From an uncultured Polaribacter sp. (GTDB lineage: Bacteria > Bacteroidota > Bacteroidia > Flavobacteriales > Flavobacteriaceae): a DNA stretch of 20,874 nt. Every line of letters begins with the position of its first letter. Position 1 is the stretch's first letter. The translations under genes and the position numbers were made by a program. Below are positions 5,943-13,304 of this stretch, piece after piece. Under the pieces are notes generated by a model. The model saw only the letters and a program-made list of their open reading frames with translations. It searched no databases and was not told the origin of the DNA. The DNA is taken from assembly GCA_937936695.1 (NCBI GenBank), contig CALHCK010000236.1, positions 1 to 20,874 of the forward strand, read 5' to 3'.

Positions 5943-8561
5943 TTAACTTAAATAATCTTTTGCTTTTTCTAACACTTTAGGAATTCCACCAGGGTTTTTA
6001 CCTCCTGCGGTAGCAAAGAAATTTTGTCCACCACCACCACCGTGAATTAGTTTACCAAGTTCTCTTACTACTTTACCAGCATCGTAACCACGTTCATTTG
6101 CTAATTCTTTAGAAATATAACAAGTAAGCATTGCTTTTTCTTTTGTTGGAGCAGTGGCAAAAAGAATAAATAAATTATTAAATTCTTTACCTAAAGCAAA
6201 TGCTAAGTTTTTAATACCATTAGCATCTAAATCTACTTTGGTAGCTAAAAATTGAACACCGTTTATTTCTTGTAACTGATTTTTAAGTTCTCCTGTTAAG
6301 TTCTGAGCCTTATCTTTTAATAATTGTTCTATTTGCTTTTTTAAAGCAGTATTTTCTTCTTGTAAAGTTTTAACCGCTTTAATAGGGTCTTTGGTGTTGT
6401 TTAAAATATCTTTAACCGTTAATAAAGTATTATTATTAGTTGTATAATAATCTTTAACAGCATCGCTTGTTATAGCTTCTATTCTTCTAATACCAGCAGC
6501 AACTGCTCCTTCAGATTTTATTTTAAAATGCCAAATGTTGGCAGTGTTTTTTACGTGTGTTCCTCCACAAAGTTCTATAGAATCTCCAAATTTTATAGCT
6601 CTTACGTTATCACCATATTTTTCTCCAAACAAAGCCATAGCACCTTCGTCTATTGCTTGTTGCATAGGTATGTTTCTTCTTTCGTTTAAAGCAATGTTAT
6701 TTGCAATTTTAGAGTTCACAAAATCTTCTACTTTAGTAAGTTCTTCTGCTGTAAGTTTAGAAAAATGAGAAAAATCGAAACGTAAATATTTGGCATTTAC
6801 CGCAGAACCTTTTTGTGCTACATGTGTACCTAAAATTTCTCTAAGCGCTTGGTGAAGTAGGTGAGTTGCTGTGTGGTTACATGCTGTTTTACTTCTTTTA
6901 TTTTTATCTACAACCGCTTTAAAAGTACTGTTTAAGTTTTTAGGTAACTTTTTGGTAAAGTGTATAATTACATTGTTTTCTTTTTTAGTATCAACAATGT
7001 AGGTTACGTTTCCGTCTGTATCTTCAATAGAGCCATTATCACCAACTTGTCCTCCTCCTTCAGGATAAAAAGGAGTTATATTAAATGCTAATTGATACAT
7101 TTCTCCGTCTTTTTTAGAGGTAGTTTTTCTGTATTTAGAAATGTTAACAGAAGCTTCTAAAGTATCGTAACCAACAAATTCTGCCTGAGTGTCATCACCT
7201 AAAATAGTCCAATCATCAGTAGCACTTTCGCTAGCAGATCTAGACCTGTTTTTTTGTTTTAATAATTCTGCTTCAAATCCTTTTTCATCTAAAGTAAATC
7301 CTTTTTCAGAAAGAATTAAAGCTGTTAAATCTACCGGAAAACCAAAAGTATCGTACAATTCAAATACTTTACTACCAGAAATTTCTTTAGTTGTAGCTTC
7401 ATCTATTATTACATCTAATAAAATCAACCCTTTATCTAAAGTTCTTAAAAAAGAAGTTTCTTCTTCTTTAATTACATTTTCTATTAATTGTTTTTGAGCA
7501 TTAAGTTCAGGGAAAGCTGCTCCCATTTTATTGCTTAATACTGCTACTAACTTGTATAAGAAAGGTTCTTTTTTATTTAAAAAAGTAAATCCGTAACGTA
7601 CTGCTCTTCTTAAAATTCGTCTAATTACATAACCAGCACCTGTGTTAGATGGTAATTGACCATCTGCAATAGAAAAAGCAACTGCTCTTACATGATCTGC
7701 TATTACACGTGTAGCAATGTCTTGTTTTTGGTTAGTACCGTATTGAGTATTTGTAATATTTTCTACTTCTTTTATAATAGGTGTAAAAACATCAGTATCG
7801 TAATTAGACTGAACACCTTGTAAAACCATACACAAACGCTCAAAGCCCATACCAGTATCTATATGCTTGTTTGGTAAGTTTTCTAAAGATCCGTTGGCTC
7901 TTCTATTATACTGCATAAATACAAGGTTCCAGATTTCTACAACCTGCGGATGATCTTCGTTTACTAAAGATTTACCATCTACTTTTGCTTTTTCTTCTGC
8001 AGACCTAATATCTACATGAATTTCAGAGCAAGGTCCGCAAGGTCCTTGTTCTCCCATTTCCCAAAAGTTATCTTTTTTATTTCCTTTTAAAATACGGTCT
8101 TCAGCAATGTATTGTTTCCATAAGTCATATGCCTCTGTATCCATTTCTAGGTTATCATCATCATTAGAACCTTCAAAAACGGTAACATATAAAATGTCTT
8201 TGTCTATTTTATAAACTTCTGTAAGTAGTTCCCATGCCCAAGCAATGGCTTCTTTTTTAAAGTAATCTCCAAAAGACCAGTTACCTAACATTTCAAATAA
8301 TGTATGGTGGTAAGTATCGTAACCAACTTCTTCTAAATCGTTATGTTTTCCAGAAACACGCAAGCATTTTTGAGTATCTGCAATTCTATTATTTTTTGGA
8401 GTACCGTTTCCTAAAAAATACTCTTTAAAAGGTGCCATTCCAGAATTTACAAACATTAATGTTGGATCATCTTTTGTAACCATTGGTGCAGATGGTACAA
8501 TTAAGTGTTGTTTGTCTTTAAAAAAATTTAAGAAAGTAGCGCGAATATCTTGAGATTTCAT
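5943..8561 (-). CDS. alaS: Alanine--tRNA ligase
   Basis: A full-length 872-residue AlaRS, the cytoplasmic enzyme that charges tRNA-Ala and edits mischarged Ser or Gly. Order of domains: class II catalytic core (about 1-240, with DPTLMFVNSGMAPFKEYF at 32-49 and DTGMGFERL near 235), the tRNA-recognition helical domain, the editing domain with zinc-binding motifs HTATH (His563, His567) and CGGTH (Cys665, His669), a coiled-coil stretch (about 730-760), and a DHHA1/C-Ala domain with a glycine run at 831-835. All zinc ligands are present and the length is normal. It is divergent from the M23 peptidase gene across 166 bases. A nested inverted repeat follows its stop. Confidence 0.98.
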   Translation of the reverse strand: MKSQDIRATFLNFFKDKQHLIVPSAPMVTKDDPTLMFVNSGMAPFKEYFLGNGTPKNNRIADTQKCLRVSGKHNDLEEVGYDTYHHTLFEMLGNWSFGDYFKKEAIAWAWELLTEVYKIDKDILYVTVFEGSNDDDNLEMDTEAYDLWKQYIAEDRILKGNKKDNFWEMGEQGPCGPCSEIHVDIRSAEEKAKVDGKSLVNEDHPQVVEIWNLVFMQYNRRANGSLENLPNKHIDTGMGFERLCMVLQGVQSNYDTDVFTPIIKEVENITNTQYGTNQKQDIATRVIADHVRAVAFSIADGQLPSNTGAGYVIRRILRRAVRYGFTFLNKKEPFLYKLVAVLSNKMGAAFPELNAQKQLIENVIKEEETSFLRTLDKGLILLDVIIDEATTKEISGSKVFELYDTFGFPVDLTALILSEKGFTLDEKGFEAELLKQKNRSRSASESATDDWTILGDDTQAEFVGYDTLEASVNISKYRKTTSKKDGEMYQLAFNITPFYPEGGGQVGDNGSIEDTDGNVTYIVDTKKENNVIIHFTKKLPKNLNSTFKAVVDKNKRSKTACNHTATHLLHQALREILGTHVAQKGSAVNAKYLRFDFSHFSKLTAEELTKVEDFVNSKIANNIALNERRNIPMQQAIDEGAMALFGEKYGDNVRAIKFGDSIELCGGTHVKNTANIWHFKIKSEGAVAAGIRRIEAITSDAVKDYYTTNNNTLLTVKDILNNTKDPIKAVKTLQEENTALKKQIEQLLKDKAQNLTGELKNQLQEINGVQFLATKVDLDANGIKNLAFALGKEFNNLFILFATAPTKEKAMLTCYISKELANERGYDAGKVVRELGKLIHGGGGGQNFFATAGGKNPGGIPKVLEKAKDYLS

Positions 8562-8727
8562 AAGAAAAAGGTTTCCAAATAATGTTGGATTGTGTTAATT
8601 TATTTTTAAATACAACATCTAAAAAAAGACAGTTGTAAAACATTTTGTAAATTTGTTTATCTCTAAAAAATAAGTTTTAAATAAAAAAACTCTTTTTTAA
8701 AAGCACAAAAATAGTATATTTAGCATT

Positions 8728-9696
8728 ATGGCGAAAGTAAAATATTATTACGATGCAGATACACTTTCCTACAGAAAAATTGCTGTTAGAAAAGGAGATT
8801 TGTATAAAGTTAGCATTTTGTGGCTTTTAGGAATACTTTTAACTGCTTTTATTGGCTTTATATTGCTTAGTCAGTTTATTATGTCTCCTAATGAAAGGTC
8901 TCAAAGAAGAGAACTAGAAAATTTAAAATTACATTACAAACTGCTGTCTAAACGAATGGAAGAGAGTTCTAGTATTTTGCATCAATTACAAGAAAGAGAC
9001 AACAACATCTATAGAACTTATTTTGAGGCAAACCCAATACCAGACGAACAAAGAAAAGCCGGTTTTGGTGGTGTAAATAGGTATAAGCATTTAGAAGGTT
9101 TTGATAATTCTACAATGATTAAAAAATTAACTAAAAATGTGGATGTACTTTCTAAGCAATTGGTAGTACAATCTAAATCTTTAGATGAAATTGTACAGTT
9201 GGCCAAAGAAAAAGAAAAAATGCTAGCATCTATACCTGCTATTTTACCTGTTAAATTAGAAGATTTAACAAGAATGGCTTCTGGTTTTAAATGGAGAATG
9301 CATCCTATTTTAAAAATTAGAAAGTTTCATAAAGGAATGGATTTTACGGCTCCTAAAGGAACACCTATTTATGCATCTGGTAATGGTAAGGTTATTAGAG
9401 CGCAAAGAAGTGCAACTTTTGGTAAAGTGGTGTATATAGATCATGGTTATGGTTACAAAACCATTTATGCGCACATGGATAAAATTAAGGCAAGAAAAGG
9501 GCAAAGAGTAAAACGTGGCGATTTAATTGGTTATGTTGGTAATACCGGAAGATCTGTTTCTTCTCACTTACATTACGAGGTACACAAAAATAATAGAGCT
9601 GTAAACCCTATTAACTTTTATTATGGAGATTTAACTCCTGAAGAGTTTTCTGCAATGCAAAAAGCGGCTGAAGAAGAAGGGCAATCTTACGACTAA
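8728..9696 (+). CDS. M23 (LytM-type) metallopeptidase, membrane-anchored
   Basis: A 322-residue envelope peptidase. A cytoplasmic N-terminus of about 27 residues is followed by one membrane segment (about 28-50), a coiled-coil region (about 57-90 and 120-165) and a C-terminal M23 domain (about 180-300). Zinc and catalytic residues are intact: SGFKWRMHP (185-193), HKGMD (His201, Asp205), YAHM (His249) and HLHYEVH (His280, His282). Such enzymes cut peptidoglycan peptide cross-links, or, if attached to an elongasome or divisome, help remodel the wall. Because the metal ligands are complete, an active enzyme is more likely than an EnvC-like activator. It is the first gene of a plus-strand run and lies 12 bases before the MerR-like gene. 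Confidence 0.95.
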   Translation: MAKVKYYYDADTLSYRKIAVRKGDLYKVSILWLLGILLTAFIGFILLSQFIMSPNERSQRRELENLKLHYKLLSKRMEESSSILHQLQERDNNIYRTYFEANPIPDEQRKAGFGGVNRYKHLEGFDNSTMIKKLTKNVDVLSKQLVVQSKSLDEIVQLAKEKEKMLASIPAILPVKLEDLTRMASGFKWRMHPILKIRKFHKGMDFTAPKGTPIYASGNGKVIRAQRSATFGKVVYIDHGYGYKTIYAHMDKIKARKGQRVKRGDLIGYVGNTGRSVSSHLHYEVHKNNRAVNPINFYYGDLTPEEFSAMQKAAEEEGQSYD

Positions 9697-9708
9697 AATA
9701 AATATTAT

Positions 9709-10038
9709 ATGCATGTAGATTTACCCGAAAAAACCTATTACAAAATAGGAGAGGTAGCAAAAGCTTTTAATGTAAATGCATCTTTAATTCGTTTTTGGGA
9801 AAAAGAGTTTGACATTATTAAACCTAAAAAAAATGCAAAAGGCAATCGTTTATTTACAAAAGATGATATTAAAAATTTTAAATTAATTTTTAATTTAGTA
9901 AAAGAACGAGGGTTTACTTTAGAGGGTGCTAAACAAAAACTTAAAAAGAACCCAGAAGGTACATTTAGTAGCCATGAAATTATTACAAGGTTAGAGGCGG
10001 TAAAAGCCGAATTGGTAAAAATTAAAAATCAGCTGTAA
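9709..10038 (+). CDS. MerR-family DNA-binding protein
   Basis: A 109-residue protein with a MerR-type winged helix-turn-helix at about residues 9-75: YKIGEVAKAFNVNASLIRFW is the DNA-recognition part, and NRLFTKDDI the wing. A short C-terminal helix (about 84-107) could form the dimer coiled coil. It has no Cys-rich metal-binding loop or large effector domain, so no ligand can be proposed. It resembles the small MerR-like proteins that sit behind M23 peptidase genes in Flavobacteriaceae. It is 12 bases downstream of the peptidase gene and probably cotranscribed with it. Targets are unknown; the envelope genes around it are possible but unproven. Confidence 0.9.
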   Translation: MHVDLPEKTYYKIGEVAKAFNVNASLIRFWEKEFDIIKPKKNAKGNRLFTKDDIKNFKLIFNLVKERGFTLEGAKQKLKKNPEGTFSSHEIITRLEAVKAELVKIKNQL

Positions 10039-10126
10039 CATTTTATTAAAAAAAGTGTCTTAAAACTGTAGCTGTGATTAAAAGTAGTACATTAAAAAAA
10101 TCAACTAAAATTTAAAAATAAAAATT

Positions 10127-10726
10127 ATGAAAAAATGGTTAATACCAGTATTGGTAATTGGAGTACTTGTTGTAGGTATTTATAAATGGGCTGTAGGTTT
10201 TAACAATCAGGCAGTAGTTTTACAAGAAGATGCAAAAACAACGTGGTCTAATGTAGAAAGTGCTTACCAAAGAAGAAACGATTTAATAGGTAATTTAGTT
10301 AAAACAGTTAAAGGTGCTGCAGATTTTGAAAAATCTACCCTAACAGAAGTTATTAACGCAAGAGCAAAAGCAACTTCTGTAAATATAAATGCAGGAGATT
10401 TAACTCCAGAAAATATGGCTCAGTTTCAAAAAGCGCAATCTGGGTTAACAGGAGCTTTGTCTAAGTTGTTAGTATCTGTAGAGCGTTATCCAGACTTAAA
10501 AGCAAACAAAAACTTTTTAGAATTACAAAGCCAATTAGAGGGTACTGAAAATAGAATTAATGTAGCAAGAGACCGTTTTAACGAAGGTGTAAATGTGTAT
10601 AACAAGCATATTAGAGTGTTTCCAAACTCGTTTTTAGCAGGTATTTTTAATTTTAATGCAATGAACAGGTATAAATCTAACCCAGGTTCTGAGAATGCAC
10701 CAAATGTAGAATTTGATTTTAATTAA
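10127..10726 (+). CDS. LemA family protein
   Basis: A 199-residue LemA protein. One N-terminal membrane helix (about 4-23, flanked by Lys3 and Lys20) is followed by the conserved NNQAVVLQEDAKTTWSNVES region, QRRNDLIGNLVKTVKG (residues 48-63) and a long alpha-helical bundle. The C-terminus has the typical short motif with NAMNRYKSNPGSE ending in a Val-Glu-Phe stretch. By orientation the helical domain should be outside the inner membrane. LemA genes are commonly next to TPM-domain genes, as here, suggesting a shared envelope role whose biochemistry is not settled. The TPM gene starts 11 bases downstream. An 88-base gap precedes LemA, with no promoter of the canonical pattern found in it. Confidence 0.95.
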   Translation: MKKWLIPVLVIGVLVVGIYKWAVGFNNQAVVLQEDAKTTWSNVESAYQRRNDLIGNLVKTVKGAADFEKSTLTEVINARAKATSVNINAGDLTPENMAQFQKAQSGLTGALSKLLVSVERYPDLKANKNFLELQSQLEGTENRINVARDRFNEGVNVYNKHIRVFPNSFLAGIFNFNAMNRYKSNPGSENAPNVEFDFN

Positions 10727-10737
10727 AAAATATAACA

Positions 10738-11175
10738 ATGTCTAAAGTAGAAGCCTTTCTTACCCAACAAGAAGAACAAGAAATAGTTTCTGCTATAAAG
10801 ACAGCAGAAACAAATACTTCTGGCGAAATACGTGTACATATAGAAGCCTCTTCAGATAAAGAGCATTACCAACGTGCGTTAGAAGTATTTTATTTGTTAA
10901 AAATGAATGAAACAAAAGACAGAAATGGTGTTTTGTTATATGTTGCTGTAACAGACAAACGATTTGTTATTTATGGTGATGAAGGAATTGATAAAAAGGT
11001 TTCTGAAAATTTTTGGGATTCTACAAAAGATACAATTCAAAGTCATTTTAAAAGTGGCAATTTTAAACAAGGTATTGTAAACGGAATTTTAAAAGCAGGA
11101 GAAGAGTTAAAAGCACATTTTCCTTGGCAAATAGATGACGAAAACGAACTTTCTAATGAGATTTCTAAAGGATGA
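10738..11175 (+). CDS. TPM-domain protein without signal peptide
   Basis: A 145-residue protein that is essentially one TPM (TLP18.3/Psb32/MOLO-1) domain: AIKTAETNTSGEIRVHIE (residues 19-36), a central RNGVLLYVAVTDKRFVIYGD (61-80) and a helical end. There is no signal peptide or membrane segment, so it should stay in the cytoplasm or be held at the membrane by partners. TPM domains occur in photosystem repair proteins and in many bacterial envelope proteins; a phosphatase role has been suggested for plant members, but the bacterial function is not known. The neighbours are LemA (upstream) and a secreted TPM paralog, whose ATG overlaps this stop codon. Confidence 0.93.
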   Translation: MSKVEAFLTQQEEQEIVSAIKTAETNTSGEIRVHIEASSDKEHYQRALEVFYLLKMNETKDRNGVLLYVAVTDKRFVIYGDEGIDKKVSENFWDSTKDTIQSHFKSGNFKQGIVNGILKAGEELKAHFPWQIDDENELSNEISKG

Positions 11176-12023
11176 TTTTAAATAAAAAAAGGAATAATTA
11201 TTTTTTAGAAATGTTTAAAAAAGGGTGTGTTTTAGCATTTTTTTTATTTTCAATAACTCTTTTTTCTCAGGGATATAAAATACCTGAAAAGCCTAAAAAA
11301 ATAAAAGAACAAAAAGGTGTTTATGATTATGAAAAACTGTTTACACCTTCTCAAAAAAAGAATTTAGAGCATAAATTAGTTCGTTATTCAGATAGTACAT
11401 CTACTCAAATTGTAGTGGCTATTATTTCATCTACCGAAGGTGAAAACATAAATTACCTTGCTGCAAATTGGTTATCTAATTGGGGTATAGGTCAAGCCAA
11501 AGAAGATAATGGTATTTTAATATTATTAGCTAAAGCTGATAGAAAAATTGCAATAAGTACAGGGTATGGAGTGGAACATTTATTAACCGATTTTCAGACC
11601 AAACGTATTATTGACCGAATAGTTATTCCTGAATTTAAAAAAGGAGATTATTATACAGGTATAAATAAAGGCACAGACTATATTTTTAAGACTTTAAATG
11701 GAGAGTTTAAAGGCACTAGAAAGAAAGAAAAACAAGGTTTTGATCCTGGGATTATTTTGTTTATTGTTATCATTATTATCTTTTTTATTATTATTTCTAA
11801 AGGAGATAAAAATAATAGAGGTGGTGGTAGAGGTTATAGAAGACGCTCTGGCGCAGGAAGTATTTTAGAAACCATTATTTTAAGTAATGCCGGTAGAGGT
11901 GGTGGAAGTTTCGGAGGAGGCTTTGGCGGATCATCTTCTGGAGGTGGAAGCTTTGGAGGTGGTTTTGGCGGAGGTTTTGGTGGCGGAAGTTTTGGAGGAG
12001 GAGGCGCCTCTGGAAGTTGGTAA
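11172..12023 (+). CDS. Secreted/membrane TPM-domain protein with Gly-rich tail
   Basis: A 283-residue envelope protein. A signal peptide (hydrophobic about 18-32, cleavage probably after FSQG) leads into a TPM domain (about 50-180), with TSTQIVVAIISSTEG (76-90) and DNGILILLA...KIAISTGYGVEH. A very hydrophobic membrane helix follows (about 193-209), then a basic stretch and a Gly/Ser/Phe-rich tail ending GASGSW. This is the YgcG-type architecture found beside LemA. The chosen ATG overlaps the upstream stop (ATGA), which suggests coupling. An in-frame ATG at 11211 (residue 14) would give a more compact signal peptide and cannot be excluded. Confidence 0.93.
   Translation: MILNKKRNNYFLEMFKKGCVLAFFLFSITLFSQGYKIPEKPKKIKEQKGVYDYEKLFTPSQKKNLEHKLVRYSDSTSTQIVVAIISSTEGENINYLAANWLSNWGIGQAKEDNGILILLAKADRKIAISTGYGVEHLLTDFQTKRIIDRIVIPEFKKGDYYTGINKGTDYIFKTLNGEFKGTRKKEKQGFDPGIILFIVIIIIFFIIISKGDKNNRGGGRGYRRRSGAGSILETIILSNAGRGGGSFGGGFGGSSSGGGSFGGGFGGGFGGGSFGGGGASGSW
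11892..12020 (+). repeat. Gly-rich low-complexity coding repeat
   Basis: This is the DNA for the tail of the second TPM protein (residues 241-283), built from short repeats of the unit Ser-Phe-Gly-Gly-Gly and Phe-Gly-Gly-Gly. It is a local G-rich island in an AT-rich region, with many GGA/GGT/GGC codons. Such tandem Gly codon runs are prone to length change by slippage. Confidence 0.75.
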
Positions 12024-12074
12024 AACTAGCCTTACTATTTAAAGTGATTGAAAAAGAAATATATTTATATAACT

Positions 12075-12926
12075 ATGATGTATAAAACATTGATGTTTTT
12101 ATTTAGTTTGCTGTTGCTAAATTGTAATTTAAGTTCTGGGCAACTAAAGGTAATTACAGAATTACCAAAAAAACTAAAAGAAGTTTCTGGTACACAAATT
12201 AATAAAGATTCAGAAATTATTTGGATGCTAAATGATGGCGGAAATCCGTCTGAATTGTATGCTTTTTCTAAAAAAGGGAAATTAAAAAGAACCTTAAATA
12301 TTAAAGCCAAAAATAACGACTGGGAAGATTTAGCAATTGATGATAAAGGAAATATTTATATCGGAGATTTTGGAAACAATTTAAATAAAAGAAAGAATTT
12401 AGTTATTTTAAAAGTAGCTAAAAAAGACTTAGATACTAAAAAGGCTACAGTACAAAAAATAAAATTTTCGTATCCAAATCAACAAAAATATCCTCCTAAA
12501 AAAAAGAACATGTATTTTGATACTGAAGCTTTTTTTTACTTTAAAAACAATTTATACATATTTACAAAAAGTAGGGTTAAAAATAAATTTGGCAAAACAT
12601 TTTTGTACAAAGTACCAGCAAACGAAGGTACTTATGTTGCCAAATTATTAGGAGAATATGATAACTGTAAAGATTTAGAATGTTGGATTACTTCTGCAGA
12701 TATTTCTCCTAAAGGAAATAAAATAGCATTGTTATCTCAAAAAAACATTTTAATTTTCTCTGACTTTAAAGAAGATGATTTTTTTAAAGGTACCGTAAAA
12801 GAAATTCCTTTAAAACATCGTTCTCAAAAAGAAGCTATTTGCTTTAAAGACCAGAATACACTTTTAATTACTGATGAGAAAGCTCATGGTAGTGGTGGTA
12901 ATTTATATGAATTGCAATTAAATTAA
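12075..12926 (+). CDS. Predicted beta-propeller lipoprotein, function unknown
   Basis: About 283 residues from the ATG at 12075 (a neighbouring ATG lies at 12078). The first 20 residues form a lipoprotein signal: hydrophobic LMFLFSLLLLNC, with Cys17 as the lipidation site. A TTG at 12048 would add nine residues, but an ATG with a compact signal peptide is more likely. The mature part has repeated beta-blade-like strings such as NDWEDLAIDDKGNIYIGDFG, FDTEAFFYFKNNLYIFTKS and a late QKEAICFKDQNTLLITDE. These recall SdiA-regulated or NHL-like propellers, which often bind ligands or metals. The catalytic role is not recognisable. It follows the TPM gene on the same strand and its stop overlaps the convergent DUF423 stop. 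Confidence 0.82.
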   Translation: MMYKTLMFLFSLLLLNCNLSSGQLKVITELPKKLKEVSGTQINKDSEIIWMLNDGGNPSELYAFSKKGKLKRTLNIKAKNNDWEDLAIDDKGNIYIGDFGNNLNKRKNLVILKVAKKDLDTKKATVQKIKFSYPNQQKYPPKKKNMYFDTEAFFYFKNNLYIFTKSRVKNKFGKTFLYKVPANEGTYVAKLLGEYDNCKDLECWITSADISPKGNKIALLSQKNILIFSDFKEDDFFKGTVKEIPLKHRSQKEAICFKDQNTLLITDEKAHGSGGNLYELQLN

Positions 12927-13300
12927 AAGGCAAATTTATAAATTAATAACACCCACCCGATAATTAAAAACAAGCCACCTAAGGGAGTAATTGGTCCTAA
13001 AAACTTCATTTTTTTATTATTAGCAGACGATATAACTAAGCCGTAAATAGAAAATGAAAACAAAATAGTACCAATAATAAATGCATATATGCAATATGCA
13101 TCTAAAGTTGTTGTTAAATTTAAATGAAAGCCTAAAATAAGTAATACAATTGCATGATACATTTGATATTTAACACCTGTTTCAAAACTTTGTAATTGCT
13201 CTGTAGTTAGTTTTTTCTTTAGTAAATGGGCTCCAAAAGCTCCTAAAATAACAGCTGTTGTACCAAATAAAGCGCCAAAAGTTAGTGTAAATTCATTCAT
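12923..13300 (-). CDS. DUF423 family inner-membrane protein
   Basis: A 125-residue protein with four predicted membrane helices (about 6-26, 46-65, 68-92 and 101-122). The family signature is ILGAFGAHLLKKKL (residues 18-31), followed by QSFETGVKYQMYHA (37-50). The length is normal for DUF423 (YgdD-type). The function is not established. It is the last gene of the long minus-strand run, 4 bases after the stop of the 1230-residue phosphoesterase/barrel gene, so it is very likely cotranscribed with it. Its stop codon overlaps that of the convergent lipoprotein gene. Confidence 0.95.
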   Translation of the reverse strand: MNEFTLTFGALFGTTAVILGAFGAHLLKKKLTTEQLQSFETGVKYQMYHAIVLLILGFHLNLTTTLDAYCIYAFIIGTILFSFSIYGLVISSANNKKMKFLGPITPLGGLFLIIGWVLLIYKFAF

Positions 13301-13304
13301 TTTG

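Noticed and set aside
8633..8651. Direct repeat TTGTAAA in the alaS/M23 gap
   Set aside because: Only two 7-base copies in an AT-rich spacer; likely chance.
8648..8655. TAAATTTG as a promoter -7 element for the M23 peptidase gene
   Set aside because: It matches TAnnTTTG, but no TTG lies 19-21 bases upstream, and such octamers are frequent in AT-rich gaps.
8706..8713. CAAAAATA (minus-strand TATTTTTG) as an alaS promoter
   Set aside because: No minus-strand TTG is present at the required distance, and the leader would be about 139 bases.
12048..12074. TTG start adding nine residues to the beta-propeller lipoprotein
   Set aside because: The ATG at 12075 gives a compact lipoprotein signal peptide; TTG is a rarer start and no ribosome-binding signal favours it.
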